Of a stretch of 64,000 bases of DNA, positions 44,601-52,063 are shown in pieces; the first letter of the stretch is position 1; each line of letters begins with the position of its first letter. The DNA lies in the NCBI RefSeq assembly GCF_030409795.1, contig NZ_JAUFQN010000019.1, forward strand, positions 2,666,001 through 2,730,000, given 5' to 3'. A program made the position numbers and the translations under genes. Under the pieces are notes generated by a model. It did no database searches, was not told the origin of the DNA, and was given only the letters and a program-made list of their open reading frames with translations. The stretch comes from Flavobacterium paronense. Lineage in GTDB: Bacteria > Bacteroidota > Bacteroidia > Flavobacteriales > Flavobacteriaceae.

Positions 44601-44824
44601 ATTCCGGGAACGCCATTTAAAGCTCTTTCTAAAGGAATAACAACCGATTTGATCATCAATTCCCCGTTGGCTCCGGGATAATCTGCTGTAACATTCACTA
44701 TGGCAGGTGATATACTAGGGAATTGTGTAATTGGCAAACCCATAACGGCCAATACCCCTAAAAAGACAATTATTAGCGATATTACTATCGACATAACAGG
44801 TCTTTGAATAAATTTATTAAACAT
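41654..44824 (-). CDS. RND multidrug efflux permease, HAE1 family
   Basis: AcrB-like trimeric proton-driven pump, 1056 residues, the usual size. The N-terminal helix (FIQRPVMSIVISLIIVFLGVLAV) is followed by porter domains, TM4 with LALVLAIGIVVDNAIVVIEAVH (proton-relay Asp pair) and a C-terminal six-helix bundle with GLLGKNAVLIVEFA. It is the middle gene of the adaptor, pump and channel operon. The adaptor gene lies 105 bases upstream and the channel gene overlaps its end. Substrates are unknown. Confidence 0.96.
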   Translation of the reverse strand: MFNKFIQRPVMSIVISLIIVFLGVLAVMGLPITQFPSISPAIVNVTADYPGANGELMIKSVVIPLERALNGVPGMKYMTSDAGNDGEASIQIAFNLGTDPNQAAINVQNRVASVVNKLPPIVVREGIKITREVPSMLMYVNLYSDDKNTDMKFLYNYADINVLSELKRVNGVGSGDILGTREYAMRIWLKPDRMLAYKISADEVMEALSSQSLEASPGKTGESSGKRSQSFEYVLKYSGRFTTKEQYANIILKSNPNGEILRLKDVANIEFGSSMYDIYSNLNGKPSAAIVLKQSFGSNANQVIADIKTKLATIEKKFPKGMHYEISYDVSKFLDASIEKVIHTLIEAFLLVGLVVFLFLGDWRSTVISALAIPVSLIGTFVFMQYFDISLNLITLFALVLAIGIVVDNAIVVIEAVHTKMEEDNISPLKATKQAMHEIAGAIIAITFLMVAVFVPVTFMSGPVGIFYRQFSITMATAIVLSGIVALTLTPALCAMMLQNNHGKPKKKTPINRVVDGFNNKFNLAQGKYQNVLAKIVDRRVITIVALFGFCAGTWLISSTVPSGFIPNEDQGMFYAIIQTPPGSSLERTNDISLKLQKIAETVDGVQSVSSLAGYEILTEGTGSNSGTCLINLKDWKDRKQSVQEIMTELEEKSKDIPGANIEFFQPPAVPGYGAAGGFELRLLDKTGSGDYKKMESVNNEFVKELNKRKELSNVFSFYSASFPQYLLKVDNDLAQQKGVSIENAMNTLSTLVGSNYEISFIKYGFNYKVIVQAAPEYRAMPEDILKLYVKNSRDEMVPFSAFMKLEKVYGLSEITRHNMYTSTEISGSAAPGFSSGKAIEVIQEVAAAKLPRGYDIDWAGISADEVAQGNQAIWIFLICLAFVYLVLAAQYESFILPFSVILSLSAGIFGAFLFLKFTGLENNIYAQVAMVMLIGLLGKNAVLIVEFAIQRHAAGKSVLEAAVEGARTRFRPILMTSFAFIAGLLPLVFATGPGKIGNRTIGTAAVGGMLLGTILGVFLIPGLYYIFGKIAEKFTYIKNQKENPLTEEFDNHHAE

Positions 44825-44929
44825 TTGTCTCTATTTTTTTATGATTATACCAAATAGGAATTTGATAGTGTCAGCTCAGTATACTTTTGTTTTTTTTTTA
44901 ACAAACTACCCAAGACTGACTACATGTGT

Positions 44930-46012
44930 TTACTCTGCTTTTAATTTCAAATGAGCCATAACTTCTTTAGGCGCTATGAATTCGTATTGTATTTTATCAT
45001 TGTCTTTCACCTTCTGAATACCTTCTAAAATTATTTTATCGTTTTCGGTAACGCCGCTTTCAATCATATACAAATCTGGAATTTCTCCTTTAATTGTAAT
45101 TTCTTTTGAGCTTACCACGTTGTTTTTATTTACCACAAAAACATATTTTTTATCTTGGATTTCATAGGTCGCTTTTTGTGGAATTATGATCACATTATGA
45201 AGTGGAACCTCCATCACTATTTTTCCGGTTTCTCCATGTTTCAATAATTTACCCGTATTAGGGAATCGCGCTCTGAAGGCAATATTTCCTGTTTCGTTAT
45301 CAAATTCACTTTCTATAACTTCCACATTTCCTTTGTCTTTATAGGTATCGCCATTAGCCAAAAGCAAACCAACTTTGTTATCGGCTCTGTTTTTTACATT
45401 GGTTTCATAATCCAAATACTCAGGTTCTGTTACATTAAAATAGGCAAACATCTGACTGTTATCCGATAGCGTAGTAAGCAACTCTCCTTCATCTATTAGA
45501 CTTCCTAATTTTTTCGGAATTCTATCGATAGTGCCATCAAAAGGGGCTCTTATTTCGGTAAATGATAAATGTAATTTTGCTAGAGACACTTCTGCTCTTG
45601 CTTGTTGCAATTTTGCAAGGGCTACTGCTTGTTCATTTTTTGAAACTATATTTTTGTCGGCTAATGATTTAGCATTCTGAAATTCTATTTCAGCTGCTTT
45701 TTCTTCGGCTTGTGCTCCCAATAATTCAGCTTCATACACCTTTGGCATAATTCGGAACAACACCTGACCTGCTTTTACAAACTGACCTTCATCGACATAA
45801 ATGTTTTGCAAAAACCCTTTTTCTTGCGCACGAAGTTCAATGTTTCGGAATGATTTTATTTGAGCCACATATTGTTTTACAAATGCGGTGTCTATTTTTA
45901 TTGGATTGGTAACGGTATATTTAACCGTCTCTTCTTTTTCAGTTTCTTTTTTGGCGCAACTTGCTAAATTCAATACGGCACCAATGCTTATCAGCATTAT
46001 GAGCTTTTTCAT
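44930..46012 (-). CDS. RND periplasmic adaptor lipoprotein
   Basis: Membrane fusion protein, 360 residues, with lipobox LNLASCAKK (Cys19). The lipoyl-type halves contain NIYVDEGQFVKAGQVLFRI and EIRAPFDGTIDRIPKKLGSLIDEG, flanking a coiled-coil hairpin (about residues 95-145). Beta-barrel and membrane-proximal domains complete the protein. It is the first pump gene of the operon and follows a small exported-protein gene by 81 bases. Confidence 0.94.
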   Translation of the reverse strand: MKKLIMLISIGAVLNLASCAKKETEKEETVKYTVTNPIKIDTAFVKQYVAQIKSFRNIELRAQEKGFLQNIYVDEGQFVKAGQVLFRIMPKVYEAELLGAQAEEKAAEIEFQNAKSLADKNIVSKNEQAVALAKLQQARAEVSLAKLHLSFTEIRAPFDGTIDRIPKKLGSLIDEGELLTTLSDNSQMFAYFNVTEPEYLDYETNVKNRADNKVGLLLANGDTYKDKGNVEVIESEFDNETGNIAFRARFPNTGKLLKHGETGKIVMEVPLHNVIIIPQKATYEIQDKKYVFVVNKNNVVSSKEITIKGEIPDLYMIESGVTENDKIILEGIQKVKDNDKIQYEFIAPKEVMAHLKLKAE

Positions 46013-46093
46013 AATTTTTAATATAAAAGTTTAATAATTGAGGAGGACTGTTTTAGAACAAAACAATCAGATAAAACGATAAAAAAAATAAAA

Positions 46094-46486
46094 TCAGATA
46101 AGTAATACCCTTAACGAAATATAGGTAAAACGAGGAAGACGCGAAAAGTTATGACGCGTGTAATTATTGGCCCAAAAAGGTTTTGCAATTAGGGAAACAC
46201 TTTGATTATCTGAGATAAATGATATAATAGAACAAGAGTGTTTTTCCTTTAATGAAACAGAATTATTTTCGGTGTCATATTCCTCATCATCATCAAAGTC
46301 AGTTAGTAAATCTGCTTTATGCGAAGAAGAACCTCTTTTTGATATACCATTAGTAAGGTTGTTCCCTTTTTTAATTTTATGAATAGCAACTTTTACTTTA
46401 GCATCTTGAGAAAATGCTACTGCATGTACCAAGCTGTTAGAGAATAACAAGCTTAGGAAAATGATATGTAAAATTGCTTTTTTCAT
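46094..46486 (-). CDS. Small exported protein upstream of the efflux operon
   Basis: A 130-residue protein with a signal peptide (KKAILHIIFLSLLFSNSLVHA). The mature part is polar: a basic stretch (KVKVAIHKIKKGNNL), an acidic patch (LLTDFDDDEEYDTENN) and a hydrophobic C-terminal end. It has no recognised domain. The Met at 46486 is chosen because a TAnnTTTG-like box on the minus strand (46496-46503) overlaps the earlier Met at 46498. It may be the first gene of the adaptor, pump and channel unit; a sensor or metal-binding role is only a guess. Confidence 0.6.
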   Translation of the reverse strand: MKKAILHIIFLSLLFSNSLVHAVAFSQDAKVKVAIHKIKKGNNLTNGISKRGSSSHKADLLTDFDDDEEYDTENNSVSLKEKHSCSIISFISDNQSVSLIAKPFWANNYTRHNFSRLPRFTYISLRVLLI

Positions 46487-46503
46487 ATATGTCAACAAAA
46501 GTA

Positions 46504-46890
46504 ACTTTCAAAGTAAATAAAAGCGTTCTTTTTTAACGACTATTTAACAATTTTACGACCGAATTAAGCAAATCTTTAGGAAAGGAAGAAACAATATCGA
46601 TTTCGTAGTTTGCACATTAATTGGATTGAGATGCCCTATAAAATCCTTTCATAAACATTTTTTTTCTGATTTCTCCCAATCCTCAAAACAATAACTCCTG
46701 AACCAACTAAACATTACTACAACAAAATTTAAGGATTTAGTAAAATCACAGCCAATGTGTTTAAAAAAAATCACATAATGATTACATAACACGCAAAAAT
46801 TGTGAATTGTATAGTTTCTATAACAGAAAAGATTCTGTTTTAAAAAAAAACGTTGTATTTTTATAGATTATAACTTTTTTTTAAAACACC
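46504..46890. other. Divergent intergenic region
   Basis: About 390 AT-rich bases between the minus-strand efflux cluster and the plus-strand adhesin-like gene. A 7-bp palindrome AACAGAA-AAGA-TTCTGTT lies at 46822-46839 and could be an operator; it lacks a downstream T run on the plus strand. A weak -7-like TATTTTTA lies at 46856-46863. No gene is supported here. Confidence 0.5.
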
Positions 46891-49599
46891 ATGAAAAAAC
46901 AATTAATCACTTCTTTTAGAAAAACATACTTGATTTTGTTTTTATTCGGCCTAAGCAGTACTGCTTTAAATGCCCAAATCCTGACTAATGGTAATTTTGA
47001 ATCTGGCGGAAGTGGTAATGGTTTTTTGACAAGCGATTATACTTTGATTAATCCCCTCACCGGAACCAGTAATCCGGGTTTTTATGCCCGAACTACCAAT
47101 CCGGCATTAATGAACTCCACCTTTAATGCTGGCGGAGACCATACCACAGGAACTGGTAATATGTTGGTTTTTGACGGAGCAACAGCTCCAAATAGATTCA
47201 TTTGGACAGCAGGAAGTACGGGTGGAACAGTTCCAGGATTTACTATAGGACAATCTTATGTTCTTAGTTATTGGGTTAAATCGGTTTCTAATCAGGTTAC
47301 CGGTGATGCTACCCGAGCCAATATCAGTGCTTTTTTTGTAAATGCTACTAATATAAATCCAGCAGCATTAGACCATTTGGCACCACTACCTGCAGAAGGA
47401 TGGCAACAGGTCAGTTATTCATTTGTTCCTACTGCCACTAATGTATTAATTCGTTTAAAAACTATAAGTGTTGCGGCATCAGGAAATGATTTTGCCATAG
47501 ATGATGTTTCAGTAGTACCGGGAGCACTTCCTTTTACCGGGTCGTATGTTAAAACAAACCCTACTTGTCCCAGCACCACAGATGGTTCTATAACAGTGAC
47601 GCTGGCTGGTGGTTTTTTACCTTATGGAAGCTATAATTTAACCGGTACGGTTACGCAAACTAACACCAATGGTATCTTTTCTAATTTACCAGCCGGAACC
47701 TATACCATTACGGCTACCGATTCAAATAATCAAGTATATACCCAGTCTAACATTGTATTAACAGCTCCAAATGATTTGGTCATTAGCGGTCCTGTTACCA
47801 TTTGTGCCGGACAATCGACGCAATTGTCGGTCAGCGGTGGACTAAATACCTACACTTGGACGGCAAGTCCGGCGGATGCTTCTTTAGTCAGTCCGAATTC
47901 GGCAACGCCAACCGTGAGTCCAACCGTTACTACAACCTATACCGCTACTTCGGGTGCGCCTTCTAACCCGGCAAATCTAGTAGAGAATGGCGATTTTTCT
48001 TCGGGAATTAGCGGGTTCACTACCGAATATACCCAAGTAGATAACCCCAACCCATTTGGTGTACAAACTTCTTATAATATCGTTACCAACCCAGCAGCCT
48101 GGTTTACTCCGTTTTCTTCTTGTGGCGATCACACTACGGGTACAGGGTATATGATGGCCTTTGATGGCGCTATCGATGTTACGGGTAATGTTAAAGCATG
48201 GTGTACTGCAAGTCCGATTACAGTGCAGCCAAACAAGAGCTATACCTTTTCCTATTACGTAGCTTCTATTTCATCGGGCTCTCCTGCCAAATTAGAAGTA
48301 ACCATTAATGGAGTTTCCTTAGGCGCTCCCGTTACCGCACCTTTTACCACTTGTACTTGGACTTTACAATCCTTTACCTGGAATTCGGGTGCTAATACCA
48401 CAGCGAATATTTGTATTTATGACCGTGAGTTTTCATCAGGCGGAAATGACTTTGCTATAGATGATATTTCGTTAAAGGAAACCGTAACCTGTATTTATAC
48501 TAAAACGGTTACCGTTACGGTGACGCCAGCAACGGTGCCTACTTTTACTGCTGTAGCGGCTATTTGTTCTGGAGCTGCTTTGACTGCTTTGCCAACCACT
48601 TCCAATAATGGTATTACCGGAACTTGGGCTCCGGCATTAAACAACACCGCAACAACAACCTATACCTTTACACCATCGTCGGGAACATGTACCACCACGG
48701 CTACGCTTCAAATTGTGGTTAACCAACCCGTGACGCCAACCTTTACTGCTGTGGCTGCTATTTGTACGGGGACAACTTTGAATGCTTTACCAACCACTTC
48801 CAATAACGGAATTGCAGGAAGCTGGTCTCCGGCATTAAACAATGCGGCAACCACTGCCTACACCTTTACGCCTACTGCAGGTCAATGTGCCGTAAACGGC
48901 GCCCTAACGATACAGGTAACTCCAACAACAACACCAACGTTTACCGCAGTTGCGCCTATCTGTACAGGGGATGCTTTATTGGGTTTACCAACCACATCCA
49001 ATAATAGTATCAACGGATTATGGTCGCCTGCCCTTAACAATACAGCGACAACTACCTATACCTTCACACCCGATACGGGACAATGTGCTGCGACGACTAC
49101 ACTTTCAATACAAGTGAACGCCTTGCCACAGTTTACAATTTCAGGAGGTTGTAGCGGATTGTATACCCTGAGTGCGATACAAACCGAACCATCAGGCTCC
49201 ACCTATGCCTGGTATAGTCCGTCTGAAGCGCAAATTGGTACCGATGCTACAGTTGTTATAACAACGCCCGGCATTTATTCGCTAGTGGTAACGCAAAATG
49301 GTTGTAGCGATTCCCAAAATTTAGAAGTATTAAATACCTTATGTGGAATTCAAAAAGGAATCTCTGTAAATAATGACGGTCTCAATGATGACTTTGACCT
49401 GGCCGCTTATAACGTTACGAATCTGACCATCTTTAACCGCTACGGAATGAAAGTCTACACTAAAAGCAATTACAATAATGAATGGCACGGGCAGTCTGAT
49501 AAAGGCGATGAACTACCGGACGGCACCTATTATTATGTCATTAACTTTCAGGATACCGCAACAAAAACGGGCTGGATTTATATCAACCGAGCACAATAA
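46891..49599 (+). CDS. Large secreted repeat protein with gliding-type (T9SS type B) C-terminal domain
   Basis: Surface or secreted protein of 902 residues. Signal peptide 1-29 (ending LNAQ). Two copies of a galactose-binding-like module (about 30-210 and 365-545), each with GDHTTGTG-M-FDGA and NDFAIDD motifs, flank a SprB-type repeat (about 215-295) and an Ig/PKD-like segment. Residues 550-747 are three 66-residue repeats starting PTFTAVA-IC. The last about 85 residues are the CHU_C gliding-motility type sorting domain (NNDGLNDDFDL, IFNRYGMKVY, LPDGTYYYVINF). Export by T9SS and an adhesin-like role are inferred. Confidence 0.88.
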   Translation: MKKQLITSFRKTYLILFLFGLSSTALNAQILTNGNFESGGSGNGFLTSDYTLINPLTGTSNPGFYARTTNPALMNSTFNAGGDHTTGTGNMLVFDGATAPNRFIWTAGSTGGTVPGFTIGQSYVLSYWVKSVSNQVTGDATRANISAFFVNATNINPAALDHLAPLPAEGWQQVSYSFVPTATNVLIRLKTISVAASGNDFAIDDVSVVPGALPFTGSYVKTNPTCPSTTDGSITVTLAGGFLPYGSYNLTGTVTQTNTNGIFSNLPAGTYTITATDSNNQVYTQSNIVLTAPNDLVISGPVTICAGQSTQLSVSGGLNTYTWTASPADASLVSPNSATPTVSPTVTTTYTATSGAPSNPANLVENGDFSSGISGFTTEYTQVDNPNPFGVQTSYNIVTNPAAWFTPFSSCGDHTTGTGYMMAFDGAIDVTGNVKAWCTASPITVQPNKSYTFSYYVASISSGSPAKLEVTINGVSLGAPVTAPFTTCTWTLQSFTWNSGANTTANICIYDREFSSGGNDFAIDDISLKETVTCIYTKTVTVTVTPATVPTFTAVAAICSGAALTALPTTSNNGITGTWAPALNNTATTTYTFTPSSGTCTTTATLQIVVNQPVTPTFTAVAAICTGTTLNALPTTSNNGIAGSWSPALNNAATTAYTFTPTAGQCAVNGALTIQVTPTTTPTFTAVAPICTGDALLGLPTTSNNSINGLWSPALNNTATTTYTFTPDTGQCAATTTLSIQVNALPQFTISGGCSGLYTLSAIQTEPSGSTYAWYSPSEAQIGTDATVVITTPGIYSLVVTQNGCSDSQNLEVLNTLCGIQKGISVNNDGLNDDFDLAAYNVTNLTIFNRYGMKVYTKSNYNNEWHGQSDKGDELPDGTYYYVINFQDTATKTGWIYINRAQ
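48538..49131 (+). repeat. Three in-frame 198-base tandem repeats
   Basis: The repeat starts at 48538, 48736 and 48934, exactly 198 bases (66 codons) apart. Each encodes PTFTAVA-IC, LPTTSNN, W-PALNN-ATT-YTFTP. Such repeats can expand or contract by recombination. Confidence 0.85.
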
Positions 49600-49636
49600 A
49601 ACTAATTAACCAATCTAACTAACCGGTTTAAACCCG

Positions 49637-49665
49637 AAAAGAGCAACGTACTGTTGCTCTTTTTT
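49637..49665 (+). terminator. Intrinsic terminator of the large secreted protein gene
   Basis: AAAAGAGCAAC-GTACT-GTTGCTCTTTT with a T run, 37 bases after the stop. Confidence 0.87.
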
Positions 49666-49719
49666 GTTGTTTATAAACGTAAGTTTTTGCTAATGGATTG
49701 AATCCTAATGGTAGTTTTA

Positions 49720-50466
49720 TCACTTTAAAACAGCACTAACTTCAACCGGATGAAATTCCTTTCCGTTCAACCCTACCATACCAGCTAGCGCATTATCCCT
49801 ATAATAAAACAAAGCGGAAGCGACCACTATAAGCTGTCCTTCAGGCAAAACAACTGTTGTCCATTGTTGGGCCGGAACAACGCTGGCTTTTAAAGGAAAT
49901 GCCAATCGGAAGAGTTCTGCTTTGGGTTCGATAGGATTTTCGGGATCAATTTCAGTAGGAAGGGCGGTTACCAGAAATACCAATTCGGCATGCGTAGCCT
50001 TTTCTTTTTGGGCGATATAATCCAGTACGCTAAACTCAGGTAAAGCAATAGTGAGCTGACAGGAACCCGAAAGGGAAAGTGTCGGCGACAGTTTACAGTA
50101 ATGGACAAAAGGACTCGCAAGATTACAATCGATATTTTGGAGCAAATCCAAATTACCCTCCATCAGCGTCCTACTTCCTATAGGTTTCGAATTCCCATCT
50201 TGAGTGGCCGTATTAATTTTGGTCGTAAACCGGCGATAGAAATTAGCATCACCACGGTTTTGTAAAATAGGAAATAGCGCTTCCCGAATGGCTTTTGCCA
50301 AGCGACTCCCTCTACCAAAATCGGAAGCACTTTTTTTAGTGGCTACCGTTTGTTTCATTTTCTTTTTACCCGGTTTACCTTGCAAATACTCTTTTCCATT
50401 ATAGGCGCGGAAGCTTACCGGGCCTATGCTTCCTATTATTTGCCCTTTTTTATTTATTCTAGCCAT
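49720..50466 (-). CDS. Protein of unknown function, possibly DUF6266-like
   Basis: A 248-residue protein with a basic N-terminus (MARINKKGQIIGSIGPVSFR, then GKPGKKKMKQTVATKKSASDFG) and a beta-rich remainder. The opening pattern of Gly-rich start, then a Lys-rich motif, then ASDFGRGSRLAKAIREAL resembles a group of Bacteroidetes proteins annotated as DUF6266, which often occur in accessory regions. No signal peptide, catalytic motif or membrane segment is seen. It stands alone, upstream of a long non-coding gap with short tandem repeats. Confidence 0.65.
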   Translation of the reverse strand: MARINKKGQIIGSIGPVSFRAYNGKEYLQGKPGKKKMKQTVATKKSASDFGRGSRLAKAIREALFPILQNRGDANFYRRFTTKINTATQDGNSKPIGSRTLMEGNLDLLQNIDCNLASPFVHYCKLSPTLSLSGSCQLTIALPEFSVLDYIAQKEKATHAELVFLVTALPTEIDPENPIEPKAELFRLAFPLKASVVPAQQWTTVVLPEGQLIVVASALFYYRDNALAGMVGLNGKEFHPVEVSAVLK

Positions 50467-50771
50467 ACCATTTTAATTTAATAAACACCTTAATTAACTT
50501 GATAAAGTAGCATAAACAATTTTTGTGCCAAATTGGTTCGTAACCACTTAATAGGCAATGCATAGCAAAACCATAGTGACTCCATAAAAAGTAGTGTTTT
50601 TATGGACTAGCTATGGACTAGCTATGGAGTAGGTATGGACTTGATAGGAAGGAAAGGAGGAAAAAAACTTAGCAAATAGATGAAAAAGTAAGGGAGTTAC
50701 TTTTTTATATTTTTTGCAAATTGGATAATAAATCTCAAACGATAAAAACGGTTTGGATATGCGGATTTTAT
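50467..50771. other. Non-coding region with helical-phase tandem repeats
   Basis: The gap between the DUF6266-like gene and the dpnI-like gene (409 bases in all) has no supported frame. It holds CCATAAAAA/TTTTTATGG inverted arms (about 50583-50607) and four 11-base tandem units described separately. Confidence 0.55.
50602..50645 (+). repeat. Four 11-base tandem repeats
   Basis: Units ATGGACTAGCT, ATGGACTAGCT, ATGGAGTAGGT and ATGGACTTGAT follow without gaps (50602, 50613, 50624, 50635). The period of one DNA helical turn would put all copies on one face of the helix. Confidence 0.8.
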
Positions 50772-50804
50772 TTTGTTAAAAAGTAAACAAAACGCTTACT
50801 TTCG
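50772..50804 (+). promoter_or_regulatory. Weak promoter candidate for the dpnI-like gene
   Basis: TTTG at 50772-50775, 21 bases, then TACTTTCG (one mismatch to TAnnTTTG). The leader would be about 65 bases. Confidence 0.4.
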
Positions 50805-50875
50805 TATAGTGTATATTTCTTATTTTAGCAGAAACCAAAGAATATTCCCAAGCAAAACTTACTCAATAAAGTAAA

Positions 50876-51643
50876 ATGGATTTAAATTTCAAAAAAGAAC
50901 TTGCAAACGGATATTCTAGTAATTCACAAATTGCAAGAGTTTTAAGTGAAAGTTGGGTAAAGCTAAATTCTTATTGTCCTAGTTGTGGTGAGAAACCATT
51001 GAATGATTTTGAGAATAATAGACCTGTTGCTGATTTCTACTGCAAAAAATGTTCTGAAGAATTTGAGTTAAAAAGCAAAAACGGAAAGTTCAGTACTACT
51101 ATTACAGATGGTGCTTATGATACAATGATACAGAGAATAACCTCAGATACTAATCCGAATTTTTTCTTTTTAACTTATAGTAAAGAGCTGGTGGTAGATA
51201 ATTTTCTGATAATTCCAAAACAATTTTTTACACCTGATATTATTATTAAAAGAAAGCCTTTGTCTGAAACGGCAAGAAGGGCTGGTTGGACAGGTTGCAA
51301 TATTGACCTATCTAAAGTATCGGAACTAGGTAAGATATTTTTAGTTGAAAAGACTAAAATAATAAATCCTGAAATTGTTCAAACTGCCTTTAATAAAACA
51401 ACATTTTTAAGAAATAAAAGTTTAGACTCTAAAGGTTGGATTTTAGATATTCTTAATTGTATTGAAAAGATACCCAATAGAGACTTTACTTTGAAAGATA
51501 TTTATAATTTTGAAAAAGATTTAAAAGTAAAATACCCAAACAATAACTTTATTAAAGATAAAATTAGACAGCAATTGCAACTTTTAAGAGATAGAGAGAT
51601 TATTGAATTTAATGGTAGAGGAACTTATAAGAAAATAGACTAA
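50876..51643 (+). CDS. dpnI: DpnI-family methyl-directed restriction endonuclease
   Basis: Type IIM endonuclease expected to cut G-m6A-TC sites on both strands only when adenine-methylated. The 255-residue sequence can be aligned by eye along its length with pneumococcal DpnI (254 residues). Zinc ligands CPSCG (Cys34, Cys37) and CKKC (Cys56, Cys59) surround the PD-(D/E)xK site NNRPVADFYC with Asp53 and EFELKSK with Glu64 and Lys66, the same numbering as in DpnI. The C-terminal winged helix (about 185-255; FTLKDIYNFEKDLK, RDREIIEFNGRGTYKK) is the second methyl-adenine reader. The stop overlaps the next gene by one base. It defends against Dam-methylated invading DNA if active. Confidence 0.95.
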   Translation: MDLNFKKELANGYSSNSQIARVLSESWVKLNSYCPSCGEKPLNDFENNRPVADFYCKKCSEEFELKSKNGKFSTTITDGAYDTMIQRITSDTNPNFFFLTYSKELVVDNFLIIPKQFFTPDIIIKRKPLSETARRAGWTGCNIDLSKVSELGKIFLVEKTKIINPEIVQTAFNKTTFLRNKSLDSKGWILDILNCIEKIPNRDFTLKDIYNFEKDLKVKYPNNNFIKDKIRQQLQLLRDREIIEFNGRGTYKKID

Positions 51644-51843
51644 TGAAAAAATATATATTCATAACCCCAGAAGGCACTACCTCTTCTCCTAATGGAGAGG
51701 AAATAGAAAACCTGCAAGTAATTGGAATTGTTGAAGATGTTGCAAACGAAAATGAAGGGTTAAAAAAGTTATTGTTAGAAAATGAATGGATAATTGATGC
51801 GGAATTTAACGTTGCGGAATTCATTTGTTATGAAATTGTATAA
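51643..51843 (+). CDS. Small acidic protein coupled to the dpnI-like gene
   Basis: A 66-residue acidic protein (MKKYIFITPEGTTSSPNGEE, then ENLQVIGIVEDVANENEGL) with a TAATG overlap to the endonuclease gene, so it is translationally coupled. Its place matches dpnD, the second gene of the pneumococcal DpnI cassette, whose function is unknown, but I cannot show sequence homology. It could be a regulator or accessory of the nuclease. The stop runs straight into a REP palindrome. Confidence 0.7.
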   Translation: MKKYIFITPEGTTSSPNGEEIENLQVIGIVEDVANENEGLKKLLLENEWIIDAEFNVAEFICYEIV

Positions 51844-51906
51844 TCCCTTTAGGGATTTTATTTGGGTAGAAAATAATAATATAAATTTCAAAATCCCGTA
51901 GGGATG
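51842..51906. repeat. Two REP palindromes, upstream half of the second cluster
   Basis: AATCCC-TTTA-GGGATT at 51842-51857 and AATCCC-GTA-GGGAT at 51892-51906, each followed by a GGGTAGAA tail. The core matches the REPs next to the intact RAYT gene 11.9 kb away. Confidence 0.85.
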
Positions 51907-51917
51907 ACATTCGGGTA

Positions 51918-51989
51918 GAATATTTAGCGTTTTTAAAATTATTTGAGATTGATTACGATGAACGTTACCTATTTAAAGAGCCAATCTAA
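51918..51989 (+). pseudogene. Remnant of a second RAYT transposase (last 23 codons)
   Basis: Frame +1 from 51918 reads EYLAFLKLFEIDYDERYLF then KEPI and a stop. The intact RAYT ends EYLEFLKLFEVDYDERYIF then KEPI: only three conservative or mild differences in 23 residues. No other part of the gene is present; a REP lies directly upstream of the junction. The downstream 60 bases also align with the intact unit. This is a deletion relic. Confidence 0.92.
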
Positions 51990-51997
51990 TTTATATC

Positions 51998-52063
51998 ATC
52001 CCTAAAGGGATTTTTCCGAACAAATAAATTCTTCTCTACCCAAATAAAATCCCTAACGGGATT
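51998..52063. repeat. Two REP palindromes, downstream half of the second cluster
   Basis: ATCCC-TAAA-GGGAT at 51998-52011 and AATCCC-TAAC-GGGATT at 52048-52063. The distance from the transposase stop to the second REP is 59 bases, exactly as at the intact unit (39957 to 40016). Confidence 0.88.

Noticed and set aside
46822..46839. Terminator in front of the large secreted protein gene
   Set aside because: The hairpin is followed by A rather than T on the plus strand and no gene ends there, so an operator or chance palindrome is more likely.
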